Source: Paenibacillus amylolyticus | GTDB taxonomy: Bacteria > Bacillota > Bacilli > Paenibacillales > Paenibacillaceae | Length of the DNA stretch: 64,000 nucleotides | Assembly (NCBI RefSeq): GCF_003719335.1 | Contig: NZ_RIAS01000001.1 | Coordinates: 186,001-250,000 of the forward strand | Direction: 5' to 3' | Part shown: piece by piece, positions 9,355 through 18,003 of the stretch | Position numbering within the stretch: the stretch's first letter is position 1 | How the letters are laid out: each line of letters begins with the position of its first letter | Translations under genes and position numbers: made by a program | The notes under the pieces: generated by a model | What the model saw: the letters and a program-made list of their open reading frames with translations, nothing else | The model's database searches: none | What the model was told of the DNA's origin: nothing

Positions 9355-10572
9355 TTACTCGGCGAGTTCCTGCCCTTTCGTTTCCCGGCCCCAGAACAGC
9401 ACAGCAGCTGCTCCAATGAGAATTGTCACGAAGAAAATGGTGAAAATCAGGCTGATTGGAACTGCCTTCTGAACAAGCATACCTACCATAAATGGTGCAA
9501 GTACGCCGCCGATCCGGCCTACCGATGTAGCCAGTCCAACGCCTGTGGAACGCACGGATGTTGGATACAATTCCGGGCTGTACGCGTAGAGTCCGCCCCA
9601 CGCGCCCAGATTGAAGAACGATAGGCAGATTCCGGCAGCCAAAATCGTTGCTTCCGTCGTAGCCAGTCCAAAGGCGATCGCGCTAATCGCGGTCAGTGTC
9701 AGATATACGACAAGTACGAACTTCCGGCCAAAGCGTTCAATGAAATACGCCGCGGTGAAGTAACCTGGCAGCTGTGCAATCGTCATGATTAGCACGTATT
9801 GAAAGCTTTTCACCAATGTAAAACCTTTCGCCATCACAACCGAAGGCAGCCACAAGAACATACCATAATAAGAGAAAATAACGGTAAACCACAAAATCCA
9901 CAGCATTAATGTTGTTCGGCGATGCGGTGCAGACCAGACCGTGGCAACCTTCTCGCGGAACGTGATTTTTTGCAATTTCGTGTGGTTCTTATACCTTGGA
10001 GGATCTTGAATGGCACGACGTAGATACAGCGCGTAGAACGCCGGAAGCGCACCGATCGCAAAGGCAATTCTCCACCCATACTCGGGGATAACAAAATTGG
10101 CAATGAGCGCCGATACGATCCAGCCCCCTGCCCAGAAGCTTTCTAACAAAACAACTGCACGTCCACGTTCCGCTGTAGGCATCGATTCCGATACCAGCGT
10201 AGATGCCACGGGCAACTCACCGCCAAGACCAATACCCGCAACCAGACGCAGTGCACACAATACCGCAAACCCGGTAGCGAGTGCAGATAGACCGCTTGCA
10301 ATGGTGAAGATCAACAGTGTCCACATCAGAATAGCTTTTCGTCCAAAACGGTCTGCAAGTGCACCTGCGAGCAAGGCACCGAGGGCCATACCGATCGAGT
10401 TTATACTCGTCAGCACACCGACTTGTCCGGGACTAAGACTCCACTCCTTCGCGAGTGCAGCTACGATGAATGAGATCATGCCGACCTCCATTGCATCAAA
10501 CAGCCAGCTCATACCGGCACTGAACAGCAGCTTGCGCTGCTTGGGATTCCGCAACACTTCCAATTTACTCAT
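9355..10572 (-). CDS. niaP: MFS permease, NiaP/YceI niacin-transporter type
   Basis: 405 residues with 12 predicted membrane segments. It contains the MFS loop motif GALADRFGRKAI and the NiaP/YceI signatures as I recall them: SWLFDAMEVGMISFI, GIGLGGELPVASTLVSE, VIFSYYGMFLWLPSV and FFNLGAWGGLYAYSPE. B. subtilis YceI (NiaP) imports niacin for NAD synthesis. The match is close along the whole length, so niacin or a related aromatic acid is the likely substrate. AAGGGAG lies 10 bp before the ATG. A perfect small palindrome GTCATCCTGAC (10602-10612) upstream could be an operator, but I cannot tie it to NiaR. The gene is probably monocistronic, with its own terminator. Confidence 0.82.
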   Translation of the reverse strand: MSKLEVLRNPKQRKLLFSAGMSWLFDAMEVGMISFIVAALAKEWSLSPGQVGVLTSINSIGMALGALLAGALADRFGRKAILMWTLLIFTIASGLSALATGFAVLCALRLVAGIGLGGELPVASTLVSESMPTAERGRAVVLLESFWAGGWIVSALIANFVIPEYGWRIAFAIGALPAFYALYLRRAIQDPPRYKNHTKLQKITFREKVATVWSAPHRRTTLMLWILWFTVIFSYYGMFLWLPSVVMAKGFTLVKSFQYVLIMTIAQLPGYFTAAYFIERFGRKFVLVVYLTLTAISAIAFGLATTEATILAAGICLSFFNLGAWGGLYAYSPELYPTSVRSTGVGLATSVGRIGGVLAPFMVGMLVQKAVPISLIFTIFFVTILIGAAAVLFWGRETKGQELAE

Positions 10573-10734
10573 CAGATTATAGCTCCCTTGATCTCTATGT
10601 AGTCATCCTGACACTAAACCATTATTATGCAGAATGAACCAGAAATCAATGTAAAATACGAGGTGACGTCAATTTACAACGAATATAAAACGAATTCGAT
10701 TTTGCGAACAATCTTTCAGTCTCCTTCTCGCCCC

Positions 10735-11550
10735 TCAACCCTTAAGCGAACCTGCGGTTAGACCTGCGACAAAATAACGCTGAAGCAACAAGAACAGCAC
10801 AATCATCGGGATCGCTGTCACAAGAACGCCGGTCAGCATCATCGGATAATTCGTCACGTACTCCCCGCGGAATTGCATCAGGGCAAGTGGCAAGGTCAGT
10901 TTGGACTTACTGGTAAGCATAAGCATCGGAATGAGCAAGTCATTCCACACCATCACCAGCAGGAACGTTGCGGTTGCCGCCAGTGAAGGTGCCGCCAGAG
11001 GCAGAGCGATCCGGGTAAAGAGTCTCCACTCGTTTGCCCCATCCATACTACCTGCTTCCAAAATTTCCGAATTCAACATACGCATGAAACCCGTCAGCAT
11101 AAACACGGAGACCGGCATCAACATCGCAGCTGATACGATAATCAAACCCGTCAGACTATCCGACCATCCGAGCGTACGTGTGAGGGAATAGATCGGCAAC
11201 ATGCTGACCTGAGACGGCACGATCAAACCTGCTACAAATAGGGCAAACACAATTTTGCCTACGCTGCCGCCCCAGCGGACAATGGCATAAGCAATCATGC
11301 TGCTGAGCAGCAGCTCAATCGCTACTGTACCCAGTGTCACAATCAGACTGTTTCCGAAGTATTGCCACATCGGCTGATTACGGAACAAACCCGTCACATT
11401 ATCCCACGTAAACGGGTCCGGCCAGCTGAATGGACTGGTGAAGAAGTTGCTGCTTGTTTTGAACGAAGATACAAATACAAAATACAGCGGCACGAGGATC
11501 AGCAGTGCGTACACAAACAGAATCAGCCGATTGAACCATTTGAAAACCAT
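10735..11550 (-). CDS. Carbohydrate ABC transporter permease (MalG/CUT1 type)
   Basis: 271 residues from ATG 11550, with AGGAGGG 8 bp upstream; the longer frame from 11592 is not supported. Six membrane segments. The cytoplasmic EAA loop (EAGSMDGANEWRLFTRIALP) and the C-terminal GSLKG ending are typical of MalG-like subunits. It forms the membrane channel with the permease at 11738 and receives sugar from the lipoprotein at 12614. The ATPase is not encoded here; CUT1 systems of Firmicutes often share MsmX, which is family knowledge. It lies 187 bp after the first permease on the same strand. Confidence 0.9.
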   Translation of the reverse strand: MVFKWFNRLILFVYALLILVPLYFVFVSSFKTSSNFFTSPFSWPDPFTWDNVTGLFRNQPMWQYFGNSLIVTLGTVAIELLLSSMIAYAIVRWGGSVGKIVFALFVAGLIVPSQVSMLPIYSLTRTLGWSDSLTGLIIVSAAMLMPVSVFMLTGFMRMLNSEILEAGSMDGANEWRLFTRIALPLAAPSLAATATFLLVMVWNDLLIPMLMLTSKSKLTLPLALMQFRGEYVTNYPMMLTGVLVTAIPMIVLFLLLQRYFVAGLTAGSLKG

Positions 11551-11737
11551 ATAATTTCCCTCCTTCCTCTCAACCTCACACTTAAAATTCATCCTTCACA
11601 TTCAAAAATCAAATTACTTCGCATTCCTCGAACACGCTCTCGATACTTAACCGTGACTCTTTCTCATACTCTTGTATACATTCTTGACTTGCCATTCTCG
11701 CCGCTAACGATTACGAAAAGAAGCCATCATCTATCCG

Positions 11738-12610
11738 TTAATAGCTCACCCGGTCGGCACGTAGCGCCTTGAACTGTAATAGCGTCAGCAGCGCGAGCAG
11801 CACCAGGAAGATCATCGAACCCGCAGATGCCAGACCAAATGAATAACTGCCGAAAGCCGTATGATAAATATAGGTGGTCAAAATTTCAGTGGCGTAGTTC
11901 GGGCCTCCGTCCGTCATCGTGAAAATGAGGTCAAAGGCCTTGAACGACTGTATAGTCGTATAGGCTACCACAATCGTTGCGGATGGAGCCAGCAGCGGCC
12001 AGGTCACGGTACGGAATACCTGCCATTTGCTGCCGCCGTCCATGCGTGCCGCTTCGTACAGTTCTACTGGAATGCCTTGCAGACCGGCGATAAACACAAT
12101 CATCATCTGTCCTGCGTGAGCCCAAACCTGCACCGCAGCGATGGAGAAGATCGCAATCTTCGGATCACCGATCCAATTACGAGCAATACTGCCCATGCCC
12201 GCCTCGTTTAATCCGTAATTGATCAGTCCAATGGACGGGTCATACATGAACGCCCAGATCAGACCAACGGATACCGACGACAGAATCGCGGGCAGGAAAT
12301 ACAACGCGCGAAGCACCACTTTGGTCTTGGTATTACGAACCAAAAGCAGAGCTAGAACAAGTGAAATAAAGGTTTGTGCGATGACAACCGTTAACATAAA
12401 CTCCACGTTGTTCCCAAAAGCTTTGCGAAATACGATGCTGCTGAGACTGTCCTTGTAATTATCCAGCCCTACAAATGCATACGACGGGGATACCCCGTCC
12501 CAATCCGTAAAGGAGTAGAACAGCCCCGTCAATGTAGGAAATACGAACAATCCAACGTACAGCAGCAATCCAGGTAACAGAAACAGGGATAGCTGAATAC
12601 GGTTTTTCAT
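11738..12610 (-). CDS. Carbohydrate ABC transporter permease (MalF/UgpA type)
   Basis: 290 residues, six membrane segments, with the EAA motif ELYEAARMDGGSKWQVFRTV and the upstream LLPGLLLYVGLFVFPT segment seen in UgpA/LacF proteins. It starts 4 bp after the stop of the binding-protein gene, so the two are translationally close. It pairs with the permease at 10735. Substrate is not deducible from the permease itself. Confidence 0.9.
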   Translation of the reverse strand: MKNRIQLSLFLLPGLLLYVGLFVFPTLTGLFYSFTDWDGVSPSYAFVGLDNYKDSLSSIVFRKAFGNNVEFMLTVVIAQTFISLVLALLLVRNTKTKVVLRALYFLPAILSSVSVGLIWAFMYDPSIGLINYGLNEAGMGSIARNWIGDPKIAIFSIAAVQVWAHAGQMMIVFIAGLQGIPVELYEAARMDGGSKWQVFRTVTWPLLAPSATIVVAYTTIQSFKAFDLIFTMTDGGPNYATEILTTYIYHTAFGSYSFGLASAGSMIFLVLLALLTLLQFKALRADRVSY

Positions 12611-12613
12611 CGT

Positions 12614-13888
12614 TTATTTCCCGATATGCTGATCAATGATCGCTTGTGCTTGCTGTGCGGCTTCTTCTGGAGAAGTACCGCTTAGCACGGCCTGAATGGA
12701 GTTGGTTACCGCCTTCTGGTTGTCTCCGTTCAGGATGGTGAACCGTGGCTGGAACACGGTCTTTTTGTTCGCCCATTCTCCCGCAACCTGAAGCTCAGGT
12801 GTATCATACTTCACGTCATTCACCGTTACATTTTGTCCTGTCTGGTTGGCGTATGCGCCAGCTACATCCGGTTTGCTCAGGAATTCAAGGAATTTCTTCG
12901 CTTCTTCCGGGTGTTTCGATTTGCTGTTTACCGCAAGCATGAATGTGGTCGTGTGCACCCCTTCATACTTGGCTTGGTCCGCACTTACCGTAATCGGTGC
13001 GAGCAACTTTTGCTCCAGATTCGGGTTTTGCTGTTTGTTCTGAGCAAGTTGATACGATCCACTTGCAAGCATCGCTGCTTTTTCCTGAATAAACAGTGCG
13101 CCTGCTGCCGGGTCTTTCGTACCCAGTGCATCTTGCTGGAAGTACCCTTTATCGTTCAGTTCCTTGATTTGCGTCAACGTTTTCACCCAGAATTCATCTG
13201 TCAGTTTGGCTTCGCCCGCTTCGACTTTGGTAAAAATGTCGTCACTCGGCGCATTGTTCATTACCATCGTATTCATGAATTGGCCCGGACCAATGTCCGC
13301 ACCGGCAAAGGCAATCGGAATGATGCCATTATCTTTCAGCTTCTGGCACAATGCCAGGAAGCCTTCCCAATCCTTCGGTGGTGTCAGACCGTACTTTTCA
13401 AACAGTTTGACGTTATAGATTGGATCGTTATATACGAGTTGGTACGGAATGGCATATTGTTTGCCATCATGCTGCCCAGCTTCGATCAGCTTCGGATTGT
13501 AGGCCGACAGGAACGATGATCCCGTCAGATCGGTAAACAATCCAGCTTTGCTGAACGCTTGGAACTGAGCACCCGGGAAAGACGCAAACACATCCCCTGT
13601 GGAGCCGTCGCTGATTTTGGATTGCACGGTGGATTGGTATTGATCCGATGGGAGCGTCTGCATCTCCACATGAATGTTCGGATTTTCTTTTTCAAATGCG
13701 TCAATCGTCTTGTTGAATGCTTCGGAATCCTCGCCGCGCCAGTGCATGAAGCTAATGGTCACTTTACCTGAACCTGAGGAGCCGTTCTCGCCGGATGATG
13801 CGCTATCTCCACCGCCGCAAGCGGACAGCAGGATGGACATCACCAGCATACTGACAAGCGGCAGGATCATTTTTTTACTTTTTCTCAT
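12614..13888 (-). CDS. ABC transporter sugar-binding lipoprotein (SBP family 1)
   Basis: 424 residues. N-terminal lipoprotein signal with lipobox LLSAC, then a GGGDSASSG linker and a type 1 solute-binding fold (VTISFMHWRGEDSEAFNKT, PYQLVYNDPIYN, KKFLEFLSKPD). It captures a carbohydrate-like ligand outside the cell for the two permeases that follow immediately. GGAGGT lies 9 bp before the ATG. The upstream region holds palindromic element copy A and then the SsuD-like monooxygenase gene on the same strand. The ligand is unknown; linkage to a desulfonating oxygenase raises the idea of a sulfonated sugar. Confidence 0.9.
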   Translation of the reverse strand: MRKSKKMILPLVSMLVMSILLSACGGGDSASSGENGSSGSGKVTISFMHWRGEDSEAFNKTIDAFEKENPNIHVEMQTLPSDQYQSTVQSKISDGSTGDVFASFPGAQFQAFSKAGLFTDLTGSSFLSAYNPKLIEAGQHDGKQYAIPYQLVYNDPIYNVKLFEKYGLTPPKDWEGFLALCQKLKDNGIIPIAFAGADIGPGQFMNTMVMNNAPSDDIFTKVEAGEAKLTDEFWVKTLTQIKELNDKGYFQQDALGTKDPAAGALFIQEKAAMLASGSYQLAQNKQQNPNLEQKLLAPITVSADQAKYEGVHTTTFMLAVNSKSKHPEEAKKFLEFLSKPDVAGAYANQTGQNVTVNDVKYDTPELQVAGEWANKKTVFQPRFTILNGDNQKAVTNSIQAVLSGTSPEEAAQQAQAIIDQHIGK

Positions 13889-13934
13889 GAAAGACGACCT
13901 CCTAAGGATAATAAACGTAAGTTAAACGACTAAA

Positions 13935-14083
13935 TTTACACTGAACACTACGTATTCATAACAATCTTCCAATCGCTGTTACCCCCGGATTTTTTCAATT
14001 TTAATATAAGGAGAAATCCGGGGATAAAGGCGAGCGCTACGCTTTTCCAGATTTGTTTTGAATACTTCGTTATCGTGTAAAAA
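13935..14083. repeat. Palindromic dispersed element, copy A
   Basis: About 149 bp, bounded by TTTACACTG and an inverted CGTGTAAAAA. The core is CGCTGTTACCCCCGGATTTT ... AAATCCGGGGATAAAGG, a long hairpin. The outer arms also pair (TTACACTGAACACTACGTA against ACGAAGTATTCAAAAC read inverted). It lies at the 3' end of the LLM oxidoreductase gene. Related copies are at 15400, 21281, 30355 and 45878. Confidence 0.7.
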
Positions 14084-14093
14084 CACGTTTAAC

Positions 14094-15305
14094 TTATTTA
14101 GTGGGCAGTAAAATTGAATGCTGTTTCTGTCTTGTTTTCCATTTTTCGCGGATGATCGGCATTACCGTTTTGCCGAAGATTTCGGCCTCTTCCAAGTGCG
14201 GATAACCGGACAAAATGAAAGTCGTTACGCCCAGGTCTCCGTATTCCATCAACCGTTCTGCCACCTGCTCTGCTGTACCCACGATGAGGATGGCTCCCCC
14301 GGAGCGTACGACCGACAAACCTGTCCACAGGTTCGGCCCAACCACAAACTGCTGTTTCTCGGACAATTCACGGAGCTCATTCTGTCTGCGCTGGTTGGTG
14401 GCATCCGTCTCGGCAAATGCAACTTTGGCCTTTTCAATCGCTTCTGGCGGCACTTTGCTGATGATCTCCCATGCTGCAGCCCATGCCTCTTCTTCGGTAT
14501 CCCGAATGAGCACCTGTGCACGCATGCCATAACGGAGCTGACGATCTTGTCCCGTCTCCTCTTTCACCTGCTCCCGAATGACTTCGATCTCTTCGATCTG
14601 CTCCTGAATCCAGTCATGCGGCTCACCCCACATCAGGAACGTATCCGCATGTTCAACCGCCACTCGCTTCGCAATCGGAGAACTTCCTCCAAGATAGAAT
14701 GGTGGATATGGCTTCTGTACCGTCTCAGGCATACCTACCGGACCTTTGAAGTTGTAATATTGGCCGTTGAATTCGGGATTCGATTCGCTGGATGCATCTG
14801 CACCTGATTGTGCACCACTTCCGGCGAATTCCGTCAGATTCAAGCCTGTCGACTGTGTCCACGAACGCTTCATGACTTCCATATACTCGCTTGCGCGAAC
14901 ATACCGTTCATCATGCGCATGTGCCAGCGGATCACCGAGTTCTTCCAGATCTCGAACCGAACTGCCTGTAACTACGTTAATCATGGCACGACCACCAGAG
15001 AGCTGATCCAGTGCCGCACCCATGCGAGCCGCGAGTACGGGTGTCACCAGACCTGGGCGAATCGCTACAAGGGGACGCAATGTCTTGGTGTGACTCATTA
15101 CCGCCGAGCCGACCACCCATGCGTCCAGACAGGCTCCCCCTGTCGGAATCAGTACAAATTCGAATCCGGCCGTCTCTGCCGTCTGTGCCACCTGCACCAG
15201 ATAATCCAGACTTGGCTCACGTTCCGGCTCTACACCTACATACTTCCCATCTCCAGCCGTTGGTAAAAACCATCCAAACTTCATGTCTTCTTGTTCGCTC
15301 ACCAT
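14094..15305 (-). CDS. LLM flavin-dependent monooxygenase, SsuD-like
   Basis: About 403 residues. The N-terminus MKFGWFLPTAGDGKYVG and the segments VLIPTGGACLDAWVV, LVAIRPG, INVVTGSS, PPFYLGGSS and FILSGYPHLEEA place it in the alkanesulfonate monooxygenase SsuD family. These FMNH2-dependent enzymes cleave C-S bonds and need a separate flavin reductase, which is not seen here. As I recall E. coli SsuD, the active-site Cys, one Arg and the Tyr are kept, but its His228 position reads Gln (RAQVL against RLHVI). A Ser/Ala/Gly-rich insertion of about 25 residues near residue 165 is also unusual. The start is the third codon of ATGACGATG because AGAAGGG is better spaced there; ATG 15311 is the alternative. 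The importer genes follow on the same strand. Confidence 0.85.
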   Translation of the reverse strand: MVSEQEDMKFGWFLPTAGDGKYVGVEPEREPSLDYLVQVAQTAETAGFEFVLIPTGGACLDAWVVGSAVMSHTKTLRPLVAIRPGLVTPVLAARMGAALDQLSGGRAMINVVTGSSVRDLEELGDPLAHAHDERYVRASEYMEVMKRSWTQSTGLNLTEFAGSGAQSGADASSESNPEFNGQYYNFKGPVGMPETVQKPYPPFYLGGSSPIAKRVAVEHADTFLMWGEPHDWIQEQIEEIEVIREQVKEETGQDRQLRYGMRAQVLIRDTEEEAWAAAWEIISKVPPEAIEKAKVAFAETDATNQRRQNELRELSEKQQFVVGPNLWTGLSVVRSGGAILIVGTAEQVAERLMEYGDLGVTTFILSGYPHLEEAEIFGKTVMPIIREKWKTRQKQHSILLPTK

Positions 15306-15399
15306 CGTCATTCCCTTCTATGGATAAATAAAGTCTCATGTTAAAAATAAGATTGGTGTCGTGCAACATGGCCGTTCTGGGTGCGAATCGTTCTTTCGC

Positions 15400-15475
15400 C
15401 CGCTGTTATCTCCAGATTTTTTTTGATTCCCTTTTCCAAAGGGAAAATCCGGAGATAAAGGCGAACACTACGTTT
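15400..15475. repeat. Palindromic dispersed element, copy B (core)
   Basis: Core hairpin TTATCTCCAGATTTT ... AAAATCCGGAGATAAAGGCG with an inner CCCTTT/AAAGGG stem. The outer arms are less clear than in copies A, C and E. It lies between the divergent LLM and AraC genes. Confidence 0.65.
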
Positions 15476-15691
15476 CTTCAGAATCGATTTCGTCCCCTCC
15501 ACTACGTTCGCACTCGTTAAACCCCACTTTTAAAGTGCGCCTAATTTCTAATTATTTTGTAAAGTATACATCCAAATGCCGATTAATTAACTTGGTTTAA
15601 TAGGTATGGACATCATATCAATTGATTTGTCTGTGATCAATGTCATTTCGCGGCAATTTATTTTTATCATTTTGTGGTCGTTTTTCGAATT

Positions 15692-15741
15692 CAGGTTTAC
15701 CTGATCTTGAATTTATATAAAACCCACCTGTATAATGGGTT
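15692..15741 (+). promoter_or_regulatory. Promoter with two palindromes upstream of the araC-type gene
   Basis: -35 TTGAAT (15707-15712), 18-bp spacer, -10 TATAAT (15731-15736). A perfect palindrome CAGGTTTACCTG (15692-15703) lies just upstream, and AACCCA...TGGGTT (15721-15741) brackets the -10. Operator function is inference. Confidence 0.6.
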
Positions 15742-15798
15742 ATAAATGAACCTTTTAGATGCCATCGACGATACTTATATAATAAAGAGGTGTTCCTG

Positions 15799-16683
15799 GT
15801 GACCGAGCTTGAGCGCATGAAGGAGGACCACCACGAGTTTTTGGATATTCTATTCTTCACTCCGTCTGAATTTGAGAGAGCCAGCGGTGCCTGGCCGTTA
15901 CGCATTGGTCGTAACATTGCTAAAAGTAACTATCACATTGGTCCTCGTACTACGCCTTATCATTATTTGTTATTTGTACTGGAGGGTGAGGGTACCTTCA
16001 TTCAGAACGGACAGCGGTATTCCCTGCGAGCCAGAGATGCCTTCTGTTTGTTTCCGCATGTGACGCATGAGTACTGGACTGATCCAGAGCAACCATTGCA
16101 AAAAATATTTATTGCCTTTGACGGAGCATATGCCGCTGAACTGCTCTCCCGAATTGGCTTAAGTTCTGACAACCCGTACCGTTCAGGTGTACTCACACCC
16201 GAAACAGCTAGCAACATGCGTTCATTTATGGAAGACGTTCGTAAACCGCAGGACAGTGCCAGTGATTTGGGGCGACTGATCCGGTTTCTCGGCCTTTTCG
16301 ACCGCATTGCGCGTTCTCCGGCGACCAAAGACTTGCAACCGGATGTAGCCACCCCCTGGCTTCAGAAAGGTAAAGAGTACATTGAACTTCATTTCGCAGG
16401 CGGCATTTCGGTGGAGGGTGTGTCTGCCCATGCAGGCGTGGATCGAACCCACTTTGCCAAACAGTTTCGCAAAGCCTACGGCTTGTCCCCAGTGCAATAT
16501 ATTCAGCAACTCAAAATGAATCAAGCCAAGCTTCTGCTCGTGCAGACCACGCTCAGCTTAACGGAGGTGGCTCATTCCGTAGGTTATCCGGATTTATTTT
16601 CGTTCTCCAAAGCTTTTAAAAAGCAAGTCGGTCTACCTCCCAACCGTTACCGAACAACATCAACGGAACAGAAGAGAGATTAA
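15799..16683 (+). CDS. AraC-family regulator with N-terminal cupin sensor
   Basis: About 294 residues from GTG 15799, chosen because AAAGAGGTG sits 6 bp upstream; a GTG at 15790 has no room for a ribosome binding site. The N-terminal half is a cupin-like ligand domain (YHYLLFVLEGEGTF, FCLFPHVTHEYW). The C-terminal ~100 residues are two HTH_AraC motifs (VSAHAGVDRTHFAKQFRKAY and EVAHSVGYPDLFSFSKAFKK). It is divergent from the SsuD-like/ABC genes, the usual arrangement for a regulator of such an operon. Two palindromes at its promoter suggest autoregulation. The effector is unknown. Confidence 0.9.
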   Translation: MTELERMKEDHHEFLDILFFTPSEFERASGAWPLRIGRNIAKSNYHIGPRTTPYHYLLFVLEGEGTFIQNGQRYSLRARDAFCLFPHVTHEYWTDPEQPLQKIFIAFDGAYAAELLSRIGLSSDNPYRSGVLTPETASNMRSFMEDVRKPQDSASDLGRLIRFLGLFDRIARSPATKDLQPDVATPWLQKGKEYIELHFAGGISVEGVSAHAGVDRTHFAKQFRKAYGLSPVQYIQQLKMNQAKLLLVQTTLSLTEVAHSVGYPDLFSFSKAFKKQVGLPPNRYRTTSTEQKRD

Positions 16684-16743
16684 TTGAGCTGGTTAAGAGA
16701 ACCGGCGCTAACGAAGCGCTTTCCTGTTCTCAAGCACTAAAAT

Positions 16744-16798
16744 AACCTGAATAAGGCAAGCCCCTCGCTCAGCGAACGGGACTTGCCTTATTCAGGTT
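16744..16798. terminator. Strong hairpin after the araC-type gene
   Basis: Near-perfect stem AACCTGAATAAGGCAAG with its complement and a 19-bp loop region. A second weaker hairpin (GCGCT/AGCGC at about 16706-16722) precedes it. The T-run is poor. The remaining bases to 16981 show no other gene. Confidence 0.6.
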
Positions 16799-16981
16799 TC
16801 CATATTAAATGAGTTAGAATCAGCATCTGCTGTCTCTGACGAATCGAATTTTTTTCATATATCACAAGTTAAAGTACCAAAAAAAAGATCTTGCGCTTCT
16901 TAAAACTTACTCCCAACATATGTAACTTATGTACCGGTTCTTACGTTAATCCTAATGAATATATCAAAGGAGTGGTTGATC

Positions 16982-17455
16982 ATGCGTCTTTCCAAGTTTC
17001 TAGTGGTGACTGTACTAACTTTGGCTATGGCTGGTTTTGGTTCCTCCATAAACGCTGCTTCTTCCCCCGCCTCAGGCTCAACTGTGAACATCAAATCCAA
17101 TGTGTTGGATGAAAAATCATTTACAGGTCTGATTATTAAAGGGCACACCTACGTTGATCTCGACGGATTTGTGAGTTGCCTTCCGTTCCAGATCAATTCC
17201 AAAGCGTTATCTTTCCAATCGGAGACTAAAACGTTCAGAGTTCTCAATGAAGATTTTGCAATTCCTACCCCACTATTGCAGTTCAAAGTTGGAAGTGATA
17301 CGTTCCAGCACAATGACGAGCCGTTTCAAATGAACAGCTCTGTTCTTTTGATTCAAAACCGCATTTATTTTCCGCTAAAAGATATCGTTTCGATTTACGA
17401 CATTAACGTTTCTTATGACTCGCAGACGAAAACGGTTCAAGTTAGTAAAGAATAG
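16982..17455 (+). CDS. Secreted copper amine oxidase N-terminal-like domain protein
   Basis: 157 residues from ATG 16982, with AAAGGAG 9 bp upstream. Signal peptide MRLSKFLVVTVLTLAMAGFG then an Ala-rich cleavage region. The mature part has GLIIKGHTYVDLDGF and RIYFPLKDIVSIYDINVSYD with a final DSQTKTVQV strand, the pattern of Cu_amine_oxidN1/stalk domains. These are abundant in Paenibacillus secreted proteins and act as wall- or matrix-associated modules; enzymatic activity is not expected. It is a single short gene. Confidence 0.75.
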   Translation: MRLSKFLVVTVLTLAMAGFGSSINAASSPASGSTVNIKSNVLDEKSFTGLIIKGHTYVDLDGFVSCLPFQINSKALSFQSETKTFRVLNEDFAIPTPLLQFKVGSDTFQHNDEPFQMNSSVLLIQNRIYFPLKDIVSIYDINVSYDSQTKTVQVSKE

Positions 17456-17529
17456 AGGCAGACTAAACCTTTTTTAGAAAGGTAGGATATTGCCAATACG
17501 AGAACAACGGGAACAAGTGGAGACTCCTT

Positions 17530-17874
17530 TTATCTAATCGGAGACTCCAGATGTATAGGATTATCGCTCGTGTAACTGTACTGTTCAATGTGCCCGCCCT
17601 TGAAAAGACCGTAATGATACTTATCATTAGGCTGGTCAGCGAATGTTACGGAAGCACCGTAAGGAGCCTCTGAGCTTGTGAAGGAATAGTTACCTGTTAT
17701 ATCTATAATTTCCTCAGGTGAATACCCTTTTTGTTGAATTAAGTAGGCCCTTACTTTCTCTTCAGCATCATTCATTTTGATCGGATTACCAAATAAACTC
17801 AAGTAGCCCCATCCTGATAGGATTACAACAAGCGCAAGGATAGAAAACAAACTGATTTTTACTTTTTTTGTCAT
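17530..17874 (-). CDS. DUF3139-type small membrane-anchored protein (second copy)
   Basis: 114 residues. Membrane segment at about 7-25, then EEKVRAYLIQQKGYSPEEI and a strand-rich tail. It has the same layout as the protein at 6396-6683 (membrane anchor, YLxxxKGxxxxxI motif, Tyr-rich end), so the two are divergent paralogs. Function is unknown. It follows the 18004-18945 gene on the same strand but is separated from it by a strong terminator. Confidence 0.7.
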   Translation of the reverse strand: MTKKVKISLFSILALVVILSGWGYLSLFGNPIKMNDAEEKVRAYLIQQKGYSPEEIIDITGNYSFTSSEAPYGASVTFADQPNDKYHYGLFKGGHIEQYSYTSDNPIHLESPIR

Positions 17875-17915
17875 AAAACAACCTCCATTACACTTCTACA
17901 TTCTGTATGTAATAT

Positions 17916-17978
17916 AAAAATCCCTTCTGAGCTGCAAAGCAGCAGGAACCAAAGCCTGCTGCTTTGCTCAGAAGGGAT
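17916..17978 (-). terminator. Strong terminator of the polysaccharide cluster
   Basis: On the minus strand CCCTTCTGAG...GCAAAGCAGCAGG pairs with its complement and GGGATTTTTATATT follows. It ends transcription about 25 bp beyond the TIM-barrel gene. Confidence 0.85.
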
Positions 17979-18003
17979 CATTAACTTAACGTTGAAACTT
18001 GTA

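Noticed and set aside
12833-13519. Plus-strand open frame of 228 codons inside the binding-protein gene
   Set aside because: Antisense to a clear solute-binding protein, with no ribosome binding site.
14118-14807. Plus-strand open frame of 229 codons inside the SsuD-like gene
   Set aside because: Antisense shadow with Phe/His/Leu/Arg-rich composition.
16697-16731. CcpA-like (cre) sequence after the araC-type gene
   Set aside because: GCGCTAACGAAGCGC is part of a hairpin, and it does not match the cre consensus ends.
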